Positions 45,280 to 55,900 of a stretch of 64,000 nt of DNA are shown here, piece by piece; positions within the stretch are counted from its first letter, which is position 1; the number at the start of each line of letters is the position of its first letter. The notes below the pieces were generated by a model. That model was given only the letters and a program-made list of their open reading frames with translations. It made no database searches and was not told the origin of the DNA. This DNA comes from Taibaiella sp. Its GTDB lineage: Bacteria; Bacteroidota; Bacteroidia; Chitinophagales; Chitinophagaceae. The stretch spans positions 248,001 to 312,000 of the forward strand of contig JAHBTQ010000003.1 of the NCBI GenBank assembly GCA_019638495.1. The letters are read 5' to 3'. Made by a program: the position numbers and the translations under genes.

Positions 45280-45482
45280 GCCAACCTGACGTATTTGCCA
45301 TGTGATACCAACGCCCTTATATATACATCTCATCTTGTTTTTCGGTCTCCTGCCTGGTGTTGGCTCCGGGGCTTTACTTTTGTAATACCGCCAGCAATAG
45401 ATATAATTGCTACAACAAGCCACCGACGGCAGCCTCATCGGCGCGACATCGTAACTACGTTTTAAAAAAAGTGGTTCAATTA

Positions 45483-45514
45483 TTTGCGGGGCAAGAAAAT
45501 TTTTATGTATTTTG
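45483..45514 (+). promoter_or_regulatory. Promoter-like pair upstream of the DUF5648-like gene
   Basis: TTTG at 45483-45486, 20-base spacer, then GTATTTTG at 45507-45514, which lacks the leading TA. The rest of the 408-base gap between secA and this gene holds only a second -7-like box (TACTTTTG at 45375-45382), the secA promoter and no supported gene. Confidence 0.4.
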
Positions 45515-45541
45515 GGAGCGATTTTGAAAATGAAGCCAAAC

Positions 45542-46084
45542 ATGAAAAGAACCATTGTCTTAGTAACTACATTATTCGCAGCGATTTTCTTAACTACCCG
45601 AAGTTTTGCGCAGGAGGACCTTGTGCGCGTTTTTCGTTGGTATCTACCACAAGATGCAGATTATATGACTGTAGTGGATGGTGAATACCAGGATGGTCAG
45701 TTAATTAACTGGGGCTGGGGTGACAAAACCCTTCTTTTCTGGGCTTATCGCAATCCCGGACCTAACAGGGTTGCTGTTTACGGTTGGTACAACCCAACGA
45801 GCAAAATGCACATCAGCGTGGCAGAAGACGAGTTCAGTGATGATCAGATGCTGAAAATGGGCTTTACGCAGAAACACCTACAGTTCTATGCTCTTACGCG
45901 CCGTGGACCTAACACCATTACTATCTATCGCTGGAGGAGTACTAAGCGCGGTAACTGGTTGACAGTTCCGGAAGAATATGGTTACGATACAGACGTATAT
46001 CTGAAAAAAGGATATCGTCGTAAGACATTCCAGTTCTTTGGTGTGAACCGCAACGTAGATGCACCGATCTATGACCAGCTGTAA
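45542..46084 (+). CDS. Secreted three-repeat DUF5648-like protein
   Basis: 180 residues from the ATG at 45542. The frame extends upstream through another ATG (45530) and TTGs, but the signal peptide MKRTIVLVTTLFAAIFLTT starts here and ends at SFAQ. The mature part is three homologous ~50-residue units, each opening V-x-(V/I)-x-(R/G)-W: VRVFRWYLPQDADYM, VAVYGWYNPTSKMHI and ITIYRWRSTKRGNWL. Each closes with a strand such as LLFWAYRNPGPN, LQFYALTRRGPN or FQFFGVNRN. Three such units would close a beta-trefoil. DUF5648 modules usually sit at the tail of secreted enzymes; this one stands alone. Function unknown. Confidence 0.75.
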   Translation: MKRTIVLVTTLFAAIFLTTRSFAQEDLVRVFRWYLPQDADYMTVVDGEYQDGQLINWGWGDKTLLFWAYRNPGPNRVAVYGWYNPTSKMHISVAEDEFSDDQMLKMGFTQKHLQFYALTRRGPNTITIYRWRSTKRGNWLTVPEEYGYDTDVYLKKGYRRKTFQFFGVNRNVDAPIYDQL

Positions 46085-46108
46085 GAATAAGAAATTTAAA
46101 TAGATTAG

Positions 46109-46136
46109 AAAGCCGCCTTTTGGGCGGCTTTTTTTT
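46109..46136. terminator. Rho-independent terminator
   Basis: Nine-bp stem (AAAGCCGCC with GGCGGCTTT), loop TTTTG and a long T run on the + strand, between the convergent DUF5648-like and holB genes. Confidence 0.85.
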
Positions 46137-47268
46137 ATATGGTCGTCTCCACTCCGGAAACTATATAGCGCATTTCTATCAGCAGCGCATGAAACTGGGT
46201 TCTGCCATGCGCATTCCGTTCAATATAATAGATTGCGTCCGAAAGTCGCTTCGTCAACTGCACGTACTTTTCAGTAGTTAGTTTCATCTCGGCGAGTTTG
46301 CCTACAAACTCAGCCTCTTCCGGGGCTAGGGGTAAGGTCAATCCGCGGGCGAATTGTGCCTTTAGAGCATGTTCCATCATTTGCAGCACATACTGGAGGA
46401 AATTCTTCTGCTGTTCCCTTCCGTTCTTAGACCACCCTTCTGCAAAAGCAGCAATACCCGGCCCATTATTTCTGAATATCAGGTTGAACATTTGCCTTAG
46501 ATGCGGAAACAGATCATTTTCGTTCTCCCTTAGCAGGCGCAGTGCTTCCGTATAGCTACCGGAAGCCATGTGCGCAACCTGGGTTGCCAGGTTTGGTTCT
46601 GTACCGTTTCGTTCCGTCAGCGCAGCCGATATTTCTACGGCACTGAGCGGCACAAGCCTAACCTCCTGCGTGCGGGACAATATAGTTGCAATGACTTGTT
46701 CACGCTTTTCAGCAACCAATATCATTATGGTGTCCTTCGGTGGCTCCTCTATCAGTTTCAGCAGGATGTTACCCTCATTTTTCAGGTATTCGGGCCGCCA
46801 CATAATCAGCACTTTATATCCACCTTCGTATGATTTCAGGTACATTGCCTCTATGATATCCCTGCATTCATCGGCGGTGATATTACCTTGCTTATTTTCT
46901 GCATTTATGAATTGAAGCCAGTCAAATGTAGTGCCGTAGGGACTTTGCCTCACAAACTCCCTGAACTCCTGCATATACCACTTGCTATGAGGTTTGGTGT
47001 TTGGTTTTGGCGAGATCGTTGGGAAACTCAGGTGGAGGTCCGCATGCTCTAGCCGTGCAGCCTTGCTGCAGCCGGCACATATGCCGCATGAATCAGTTTC
47101 GGTGCGATTTTCGCAGAATACATATTGGGCCACTGCAATAGCCAATGGCAGTCCACCGGTGCCTTCCGCACCGGTAATAAGCAATGCATGAGGAAAGGTG
47201 TTGTTCTTCCACATCTGCAGTATGCCTGCTTTTGCCGTCGTTTGCCCTATTACTTTGCTGAGAGTCAA
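46135..47268 (-). CDS. holB: DNA polymerase III subunit delta'
   Basis: Clamp-loader subunit. About 377 residues if the TTG at 47268 is the start. The frame stays open to a GTG at 47463, but that would run across the lptE start, and a promoter box on the minus strand (47298-47305) lies inside that stretch. The family opening LSKVIGQTTAKAGILQM lies just after the TTG. A zinc cluster follows (FCENRTETDSCGICAGCSK), and the P-loop position reads GAEGTGGLPLA without the usual Lys, as in other delta' proteins. Typical downstream segments KVLIMWRPEYLKNEGNILLK and EEPPKDTIMILVAE are present. Confidence 0.88.
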   Translation of the reverse strand: MTLSKVIGQTTAKAGILQMWKNNTFPHALLITGAEGTGGLPLAIAVAQYVFCENRTETDSCGICAGCSKAARLEHADLHLSFPTISPKPNTKPHSKWYMQEFREFVRQSPYGTTFDWLQFINAENKQGNITADECRDIIEAMYLKSYEGGYKVLIMWRPEYLKNEGNILLKLIEEPPKDTIMILVAEKREQVIATILSRTQEVRLVPLSAVEISAALTERNGTEPNLATQVAHMASGSYTEALRLLRENENDLFPHLRQMFNLIFRNNGPGIAAFAEGWSKNGREQQKNFLQYVLQMMEHALKAQFARGLTLPLAPEEAEFVGKLAEMKLTTEKYVQLTKRLSDAIYYIERNAHGRTQFHALLIEMRYIVSGVETTI

Positions 47269-47297
47269 TGTTAAGAATGCCGTAGATGAGCGGTGCG

Positions 47298-47305
47298 CAA
47301 AGCTA
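47298..47305 (-). promoter_or_regulatory. -7 promoter box on the minus strand (TAGCTTTG) for holB
   Basis: Exact TAnnTTTG, 29 bases upstream of the TTG at 47268. It overlaps the long open extension of the holB frame and supports the shorter protein. Confidence 0.5.
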
Positions 47306-47328
47306 CTCAGAATGCGGCATAATATCCT

Positions 47329-47336
47329 TACTTTTG
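47329..47336 (+). promoter_or_regulatory. Bacteroidota -7 promoter box (TACTTTTG) for the lptE-TPR-secG operon
   Basis: Exact TAnnTTTG ending ten bases before the lptE ATG at 47347. It lies back to back with the holB promoter only 24 bases away, so the two polymerases would compete for overlapping DNA. Confidence 0.55.
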
Positions 47337-47346
47337 TGCCCTCCTC

Positions 47347-47853
47347 ATGCGGTTTAGTGCGCTCATATTTGTCCTCTTGTTTTACTCTCTGGTGGCGTTG
47401 AGTGGGTGTCGTGTCTATAGCTTTTCCGGTGCCACAATTGAAGGGAAAACGATCAATATTCACCAGATGGAGAACAGGGCGCGAAATATTGTTCCCAGCC
47501 TAAGTGCCACCCTCACTGACAAGATACGCCGGCGTATATTATCGCAAACTGGCCTGAAACCGGTGAATTCAGATGATCCTGATTATGACATTTCAGGTAA
47601 GATCACTACATATGAGGTGACCGTTACAGCGGCACAGGGTGTTCAACAGGCAACCAGAAACAGGTTGACTATCGCGATTGAGGTGACCTTTGATAATAAG
47701 CTTAACGAGAAGGCTAACTTCACGCAAACCTTCACGCGTTTTTCAGACTTCAGTGCTTCGCAGACACTTCAGAGTGTCGAGTCTGCTTTGATCGAAGATA
47801 TCGGCAATCAATTGGCCGATGATATTTTTAATAAAGCTTTTGTAAATTGGTAG
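47347..47853 (+). CDS. lptE: LptE-like LPS assembly lipoprotein
   Basis: 168 residues with lipobox ALSGC (Cys21). The mature part matches Bacteroidota LptE: CRVYSFSGATIEGKTINIHQ, then SLSATLTDKIRRRILSQTGLK, DYDISGKITTYEV and the C-terminal IEDIGNQLADDIFNKAF. In the outer membrane LptE plugs the LptD barrel and guides lipopolysaccharide to the surface. It is the first gene of an operon with a TPR-like protein and secG (gaps of 9 and -4 bases). No lptD is in the window. Confidence 0.85.
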   Translation: MRFSALIFVLLFYSLVALSGCRVYSFSGATIEGKTINIHQMENRARNIVPSLSATLTDKIRRRILSQTGLKPVNSDDPDYDISGKITTYEVTVTAAQGVQQATRNRLTIAIEVTFDNKLNEKANFTQTFTRFSDFSASQTLQSVESALIEDIGNQLADDIFNKAFVNW

Positions 47854-47862
47854 CCGCGACAG

Positions 47863-48999
47863 ATGAATAAACAGGCTTCCATAAAGTATATATCAGGGCT
47901 GCTAAATGACGCATCCTCATTGGCTGACAATGATGCGAGTAGCATTGCAGGCCTGCGTCAGTCTTATCCATATTTTGTTCCCGCCCGTTATCTCGATGCA
48001 TTGGTGCGGAACAGAACAGAACCCTTCTCTCCATCATTGCTTACCGCGGTCACTCCGTATCTGGGCAACTGGATTTTGTTTTGCGATTTCGTAGCAGGAA
48101 AACGGACTACCGAGAAATATGTTAATGCGGCGGTGGAAGCTGCCCCTGTAGCAGATGGGGTAGAAGTGGTATCTCATGATCCATCTTCTACAGAGAGTTC
48201 CGCCGTGGTTGATGCTACTGATGCCGGCCTGGCAGAAAATCCCGAAAATGCCGGTAGTGTAGTAGACGAAGTTTTGAGCCAGGAAGCATCTGCATTGTCA
48301 TCAGAGGCGGAAAAGCTTGAAGCTGAACATAACAATTTTTGGTTTCAGGAGGAAGAGACGACAGAAGTCATGCAAGTGACCGAGATTCCTGCGTCTGCAG
48401 AACAGCCTGGTTTTGTTGCTGAAAATGAGGAACCGATAGCAAATGAGTACACCGCACATCCTGTTGCGCGAGACCCATTATCAGAAATTTCGGAAGTAGT
48501 TCGGGAGAAGGACAAGCCTCTGATCAGCCCGGTTTACATCGACGATTATTTCCTGCAACAGGGAGAAAAGATATCAACCGAAATGCCGGAGGAAATATCC
48601 AGCTTGTTGCCAGCAGATGAAGGTAACGATGCCGCTAAGTCACTCATGGTAATGATGAGTTTCTCAGAGTGGCTACTTCATTTCAAGAATACTGGAGAAA
48701 AGCAGAAGGAGGAAACGCGCGACCAGCGGGCATTAAAGACAATGTGGCAAAAGGAAAAGCTTGCAGCTGCAATAGAAGAGGAGAATGAGGAAATTCCGGA
48801 GAACGTTTTTGAAATGGCGGTAAACTCTATCGCCAAAGAGGACGGACTGGCAAGTGAACCACTTGCGGAAATTTATATTAAACAAGGAAAGCCCGACAAG
48901 GCGATAGAGATATACCGTAAATTAAGTTTGCGTAATCCGCAAAAAAACGCGTACTTTGCCCGCAAAATTGAAGAAATTCTAAAGGAGAAAAAATCATGA
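47863..48999 (+). CDS. Acidic TPR-like protein between lptE and secG
   Basis: 378 residues. The N-terminal part (about 1-75) is helical (SLADNDASSIAGLRQSYPYFV, LDALVRNRTEPF). A long acidic, Ala/Glu/Val-rich, probably disordered middle (about 80-240) follows. The C-terminal part carries one clear TPR-like pair: LASEPLAEIYIKQGKPDKAIEIYRKLS. No signal peptide is seen, so it is cytoplasmic. Its fixed position between lptE and secG in Bacteroidota suggests a link with protein or LPS export, but the function is not established. It overlaps secG by four bases (ATGA). Confidence 0.75.
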   Translation: MNKQASIKYISGLLNDASSLADNDASSIAGLRQSYPYFVPARYLDALVRNRTEPFSPSLLTAVTPYLGNWILFCDFVAGKRTTEKYVNAAVEAAPVADGVEVVSHDPSSTESSAVVDATDAGLAENPENAGSVVDEVLSQEASALSSEAEKLEAEHNNFWFQEEETTEVMQVTEIPASAEQPGFVAENEEPIANEYTAHPVARDPLSEISEVVREKDKPLISPVYIDDYFLQQGEKISTEMPEEISSLLPADEGNDAAKSLMVMMSFSEWLLHFKNTGEKQKEETRDQRALKTMWQKEKLAAAIEEENEEIPENVFEMAVNSIAKEDGLASEPLAEIYIKQGKPDKAIEIYRKLSLRNPQKNAYFARKIEEILKEKKS

Positions 49000-49280
49000 T
49001 ATCCCTCATAACAATACTTATTTTGATTGCTTGCCTGGTTTTGGCATTCTTTATACTGATCCAGAATCCGAAAGGTGGAGGACTGCAGGGATCTTTTGGT
49101 AGCATGAGTTCTCAGGTAATGGGCGTGAAGCAATCGTCAGATGTGATGGAAAAAGGAACCTGGGCTGTTATGGGCGCTATCGGTGCACTCTGCCTGGTGT
49201 CCGTTATCTTCTTCCAAAAGCCTGAAGGCTCAACAAAAGCAAAAGCTCCGCAGCAGCGTTCTGCTCCCGCTAAGAAATAG
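48996..49280 (+). CDS. secG: Preprotein translocase subunit SecG
   Basis: 94 residues. Two hydrophobic helices (about 3-22 and 53-72) flank the SecG signature FILIQNPKGGGLQGSFGS. The C-terminus is a Lys/Ala/Pro-rich tail. It stimulates SecA-driven translocation through SecYE. The start ATG overlaps the upstream stop (ATGA) and is preceded by AAGGAG, one of the few good Shine-Dalgarno sequences here, which suggests translational coupling. A strong terminator follows. Confidence 0.95.
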   Translation: MISLITILILIACLVLAFFILIQNPKGGGLQGSFGSMSSQVMGVKQSSDVMEKGTWAVMGAIGALCLVSVIFFQKPEGSTKAKAPQQRSAPAKK

Positions 49281-49306
49281 TAATAAAAGCAACAATGTAT
49301 TTTCTA

Positions 49307-49337
49307 AAAGAGCCGGCATTATGCCGGCTCTTTTTTT
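49307..49337 (+). terminator. Terminator of the lptE-TPR-secG operon
   Basis: GC-rich hairpin (AGAGCCGGC with GCCGGCTCT, loop ATTAT) with a seven-T run, 26 bases after the secG stop. Confidence 0.9.
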
Positions 49338-49926
49338 GTGCCCGGTATTTGATCTCAAATCTCAAGTCTTCATTTCAATGCATATAATTATTTAATAGTT
49401 TATTCTATTAAAATGAAACAAACATGCAATGTAATATCTCAGTTAACAATTAAAGCTATAAAAAATGTTGTCCTAATGTTTAAGCTGTCAATGTGTAAAA
49501 ACATAGTAATAGATAATAATGTACAAGTCGATAATAAAAAATTAAATAGAAAGATGAAATAATAATTATAATATAAAAAGCATTTCGTTATCCATTATTA
49601 ACTAAAGTCTGCGGCCACAATTCGTTGTTTGTAAAATTCGAACAATATATCTTTACCCACTTATTGAAGATACCGACATCAGTCGGAGCTTACATCCCAT
49701 TCTCTTCTAAATCAACACACTTAACGATACTTCCTTTGGGAAGTTAGTCGGTTGCATTGAGTGTATTTGAACTCAGCTACTCTTTCGGTCGGTATACGGC
49801 AGGGAATAAGTGGCTGATTATGAAGAGCCTAAAACGTAAAAAAAATAAGTTAATAGTAAAGCAATGATCCGTACTCTTTTTTTTAACTCAAAACCAATCA
49901 TGTTTGGCTTCTAAATTTTCTACATT
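49338..49926 (+). promoter_or_regulatory. Long AT-rich leader of the giant adhesin gene, with promoter-like box and small hairpins
   Basis: 589 bases without a supported gene. The first 290 are very AT-rich. A promoter-like pair sits at 49628-49655: TTTG, 16-base spacer, TATCTTTA. Downstream, three small perfect hairpins follow in order: CCGAC/GTCGG (49673-49686), CTTCC/GGAAG (49730-49743) and TGAGT/ACTCA (49758-49775). A predicted 5' leader of about 265 bases is unusually long for this window. It could be an mRNA leader with regulatory folds; nothing here matches a riboswitch family known to me. Confidence 0.4.
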
Positions 49927-52900
49927 ATGAAACGACTATTATCCTTCTTGTTGCCGTTATGCCTTGTGACGATTGGCGCACATGCAACGGATTTCTATTC
50001 CCAGGGAGCCACTGCCGCGAACACGGCGGCAAACTGGAACACAGCCACGGACGGTTCCGGTACAGCTGCAGTAGCGGGCGACTTTACTACCGCCGGCAAT
50101 GTGTGGCATATACAGTCTGCCATGACGCTAAGTGCCAACTGGGCTATTACAGGTGACCTGGTGATTGAGGCAACAGGTAGTTTCGCTCCTCTTACAAGAA
50201 CTGTAAGCATTGGTGGAAACTATACTAATAGTGGAACTTTCACCCGCGCCACAAGTACAATGAATTTTACTTCCACAAGCGCTGGTAATACGCTTAGCGG
50301 AGCGATGACAGGTGGCAATGCTTTCTATAACCTTACCTTCAACGGTGTAGGTGGCGCATGGACCTTTGGTGGCAATAGTGCCGAAGTGGCAAATACCTTT
50401 ACAATCACAAATGGTACCGTTACCGCTCCCTCAACTACACTTACTGTTGCGCGTAACTTTGCAAAGGCTGCTGCTGGCGGGTTCGTTCATAACTCAGGTA
50501 CAGTAGAACTTAATGGCACGCTTACGCAAACAATACCAACGAGCGCTACCACCTTTAATAACCTGCATTTGAGCAATACAGGTGCAACAATTACAGGTAA
50601 CGCCAACATCACAATAGACGGCGCGTTGACGATTGATGCTTCGGTAACGTTTTCAACAAGTGGCTCTTTGGCCGGAGCGTTTACATTGACGCACAATGGC
50701 TCATTCCTAACTTCTGCTACCGTAAACCCAGCCTTTCCAAGTGGGCTCACTTGGGTAGGAGATGTCACTTTCTCGCGAACAAACGGTGGACAGTTCATAC
50801 CATCAGGTACATTTAATAACTTGTCATTTAACAATACTACCGGCACAAATACGGCCGTAGGGGATATTACCGTTAACGGCACGCTGACTACCACAACAGG
50901 TGCGTCAGGAACATTTAGCATGAGTACATTCCAGCTCATCGATGGCGGTGCGATGACTGTTGTCAACAATGGCCGGATTTCAACAGCCAACACGGCCAAT
51001 CCTCCTATCCCAACAGGTAAGGACTGGAGCGGTACTACCGGTCTCGTAACATTTAATAGCACAACTGGCGGACAAACTATCCCTGCCGGAACGTATAATT
51101 CTCTTACATCAAGCAACACTTCCGGAACAAACTCTGTGTCGTCAGGTGTAACAGTAAACGGCACATTAACTTATGGTGGTGGCGCAGCAGGTATTGTAGA
51201 TCTGGGCACAAACACGATAGCCGGAACATTCACTCCCGCAGGGACAGGCATCCTTTCTACTGATAATACGTCAGGCACTCCACTGCCTACCGGAAAATCC
51301 TGGACTGGAACGGTTCGCTATAACAACAGCACCGGTGGTCAAACGATCGTAGACGGTACTTATACTTCTCTTAACAGCAACAACTCTTCAGGTACAAATA
51401 CCGCGTCAAATGATCTCGCCGTATCTGCAACGCTTACTGTCGCTTCTGGTGGCACCCTTGAGCTCGGAACTTTCCTGCTCACAGGCATTACCACAACAAG
51501 CGGTACCGGAACAATCCGGACTTCTAATACAACCGCGGCACCGATACCAACAGGTAAAACATGGGCTCCAACTGTTGAGTATTATGCAACAACAGGTGGT
51601 CAGACTATCATGGCCGGCACCTATACAAACGGCCTCGTGATGAGTAATACCAGTGGCACCAATACGGCAAGCGGCAACCTGGTTGCTAATTCGGTGCTTA
51701 CGATATCAAATGCAGGTTCCACACTTGACATGGGTACTTCAACGCTTACGGGCACACTTTCGTCAATTACGAACAATGGTACTATCCTTACCGCCAATAC
51801 GAGTGCAACTCCGGTTGCCTCGGGCAAAAACTGGAACGGTTCTGGAACTATTGAATATACAGTTTTGGGAGGCGGCCAAACAGTTATGGCTGGTACCTAT
51901 AACGCGCTCGTACTTGATAATACGTCTGGAATTAACGACGCCAGCAACGATATCACTGTAAATACTTCACTTGTAACGACTGCGGGTGGTACATTTCGTT
52001 TCAATAACGTAGGTTTTCAATTGCTAGGTGGCTTCACTGCCTCGCACTCTGGTATACTTGAGACGATTTGTACAGTAACACCGGCAATTCCGGCTGGCAA
52101 AACCTGGGGTGGTACTGTACTGTACTCAAGGGCTGCCGGAGCGCAGGAACTACCTGCCGGTACTTATAACAACGTTATTTTCCAGAACACCAGCGGTACA
52201 AATACCGTAACGGGTACTATTACAGTTAATGCAGCATTTACAACGACCAGCGGTGGTATTTTGAATATGAGCACATTCCAGTTGTTAGATGGTGGTGCGC
52301 TCGCAGTTACTAATGACGGTCGTATCAATACAAGCTGTACTGCTGATCCGGCGTTACCATCCGGACAAGACTGGAGCGGAACGACAGGTATAGTGAATTA
52401 TGCGCTCACTACAGGAAATCAGTTCATTCCGGGTGGCACGTTTGGCACCTTACTCTGTAGTAATACAAGTAACACAAACACGGTAGATGGAGACATTACT
52501 GTAACTACCTCATTGCAAACGAGTGGTGGCGCTGGTGGCACCTTGGATATGGGCACAAACCAATTATCCGGTGCCTTTACCCCTAGTGGTTTGGGAACCT
52601 TGAAGACTCAGAGAACAGGTGCAGCTCCTGTGCCCGCAGGTAAGTCCTGGACAGGGACAGTTAATTACAATAATGCCACCGGTGGACAAACAATAATGGC
52701 GGGTACCTATACATCCCTTACTAGTGGCAACACTAGTGGTACAAACGCTGCAGGTGGTGATTTCTCTGCTTCAGGGGTACTCACATACACAGCAGGGGGC
52801 ATACTTGATATGGGTGTCAATTCGATCTTAAGCGTCGGCACACTTTCCGGTACAGGTACTTTGCGTACGCAAAGTCTGTCCGGCACAGCACTTCCTGCTG

Positions 52901-55900
52901 GAGAATCATGGACAGGTACCGTGGAGTACAATGCAGCTACAGGTCTGCAGACAATTGCTCAGGGAACATACAGCAGTTTATTACTGAGTAATACTAGCGG
53001 CGCCAATACCGCCGGTGGAAACCTCGTCGTAAGCTCAGGTTTAGAGTTGACCAACGTGGGCGCAACAATGAACATGGATGTGTTTACATTGACAGGTGGT
53101 CTTGCAACGATTACTAACAATGGTACTATACAAACTGCTAACACGTCAGCCACGCCGATCGCATCCGGTAAAAACTGGAATGGTACGGGTAGTGTAGAAT
53201 ATACAGTGCCTGCAGGTGGGCAGACTGTAATGGCGGGTACATACAACGCACTCGTGTTGGATAACTCATCAGGTACCAATAGCGCGAGCAATGATATTAC
53301 GGTTAATACCTCTCTCGTGACTACCGCCGGTGGTACGTTTTTGTTTAACAATGGTGGCTACCAACTTCTTGGTTCGTTCACTCCTACACACAATGGTATT
53401 CTTTCTACCATTTGTACTGTAAACCCGGCTATACCGTCTGGTCTTACATGGGGCGGTACGATATTGTATTCTTCAACAGGCGGTGCTCAGGAACTACCTG
53501 CGGGCACCTACAACAACGTGACTTTTGCAAACACTAGCGGTACGAACACTGTGACCGGTACTATCACAGTAAACGGCACGCTTACTACGACAACAGGAAC
53601 CGGGGTTATCAACATGAGCACCAGCCAGCTACTTGACGGTGGTGCACTGGTTGTAGTAAATAACGGCCGTATCAATACCTCATGTACCAGCAACCCGGCG
53701 CTGCCAACAGGCAAAGACTGGACGGGCACAACCGGTACAGTAAACTTCGCACTCACAACTGGTGGTCAGTTCGTTCCCGGTGGTTCTTATAAAACACTGC
53801 TTTGCAGCAACACAAGTGGCACGAACACTGTTGTAGGTGGAACTGTTGATGTTTCCGGCGGTGTGTTCACTTATGCAAATAACGCTGCTGCAAATATTGA
53901 TTTCGGTACTAACTTGCTGACAGGATCATTTACGACAGCAGGTGCAGGTACACTAAACACACAAAATCTTTCAAGTGCTCCGGTGCCGACAGGCAAGACA
54001 TGGAGTGGCAGGGTGAGCTACGATGCAGCTACCGGAGGACAGACAGTGATGGCAGGAACTTATACCGGTGGTCTCATTATGGGCAACAGCAGTGGAACCC
54101 AGACCGCTGAGGGCAATTTTGCGGTAAATGGAATTATTACCACAACAAGCGGAGGAACGCTTGAAATGGGAACCAACCAGATCACAGGTAACCCGTCGAC
54201 TATCACAAATGACGGTACCATAAGACTGGGGGCACTTGCATCTGCAATACCGGCAAGTGAGAACTGGGCTGGTTCAGGTACTGTTGTCTATACGCAGACC
54301 ACGGGAGCTCAGTCTGTAATTACGGGCACTTACAATAATCTTACACTTCTTAATACTAGTGGTACGAACTCTGCAAGTGGTGATATCACAGTTGGTGGTA
54401 CACTTACTACTACAGCTGGTGGTACTTTCGAATTTAACAATACAGGCTTTGAGCTGATTGGTGCCGGCATGACCGTTTCGCATGCTGGTATTTTGCGTAC
54501 GCTTTCCACAGCCACACTTCCAATACCTACTGGAAAGACATGGGGTGGTACTGTAGAGTACATCCGCACTACTGGCGGACAGAACCTGCCTGCAGGCACT
54601 TACAATATACTTACGCTCGATAATACTTCCGGTACAGTGACTGCGGGCGGTGACGTTGCAGTTAACACTACGCTCACTACTACTTCGGGTGGAACGCTTG
54701 CAATGGCAGCCAACCAACTTACCGGTGCAATGACGCCGACCAACAATGGTACTATTACAACTACCAGCACTGCAGATCCAGCTATTCCTTCCGGAAAAGA
54801 CTGGACAGGTACAACGGGTGCCGTAGGTTTTGCTCGTACCACTGGTGGACAGTTTGCCCCTGCTGGTACTTACAAAACGCTGGCGTTCGCAAATACCAGC
54901 GGCACTAATACGGTAAACGGAGATATCTCTGTAAGTACATCGTTTGCTAAAACAGGAGCGAATGCGGCTGCCATCCTGGACATGGGCACAAACCAGTTAA
55001 CAGGTGCTTTCTCGGTGGTAGCTACTTCAACAGGTGTTCTCAGGACTCAGAATACATCTGCCACACCGATTCCCGTAGGTCTGAGCTGGCCGGGAACTAC
55101 TGCTTATGACAACCTTACAGGCGGTCAGACAGTGGTTCAGGGCACTTATGCGACGTTGCGCCTGGATAATACCAGCGGTAATAACTCGGCTGGTGGCGCG
55201 CTTGTTGTAAATACTGCATTGAGCCTTACCGACGCAGGTAGCAGCCTGGATATGGGCACCTTCGCCATGAGCGGTACAATGACGACAGTCTCCAATGCCG
55301 GTACTGTAAAAACGAGCAACACTTCTGCAACACCGTTTACTGCAGGTCGCACCTGGAACGGTACAGGTACGCTGGAGTATAGCCTGACTACGGGAGGGCA
55401 GACGCTTATGTCGGCAACTTTTAATAATAACGTTGTGATGCTGAACTCGTCTGGGACGAATACAGCTACAGCTAACCTTACAATGAATGCAGGCTTGACT
55501 ACTACCGCCGGTGGTACGTTCAACATGGCAACATTCACTTTGTCAGGGGCTACGCTTACACCTACACACAACGGTAAGTTGCAAACTTCGTCAACGAGCA
55601 ACCCTCCATTCCCTGCCAGCAAAACCTGGGGTGGCGAAATTGAATATACAAGGATCAATGGCGGCCAGGTGGTGCCCGCAGGTACTTACAATAATCTGAC
55701 TTTTGATCATACTAGTGGCAGCACCATCGCTACCGGCGATGTTACTGTGGACGGTGCGCTCGTAACAACTAGTGGTGGTACTTTAACAATGAGTGCAAAC
55801 CAGTTAGCGGGTGCGCTGACTTCGGTAACGAACAATGGTACTATCACTACTACTTCTACTGCAAATCCTTCTCTGCCGGCTGGTAAAAACTGGACTGGTA

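Noticed and set aside
45193..45465. 90-codon open frame between secA and the DUF5648-like gene
   Set aside because: Overlaps the secA promoter, has unlikely composition (many Arg, His, Cys, Thr) and no ribosome-binding site.
46135..47463. holB starting at the GTG at 47463
   Set aside because: The extra 65 residues are Arg/Lys/Thr-rich without family similarity, they overlap lptE and its promoter, and a minus-strand promoter lies inside them.
50487..51164. Open frame of 225 codons on the minus strand inside the giant gene, with several similar ones up to 61694
   Set aside because: They recur with the repeat period, have Pro/Val-rich low-complexity sequence and arise from the codon pattern of the sense repeats.
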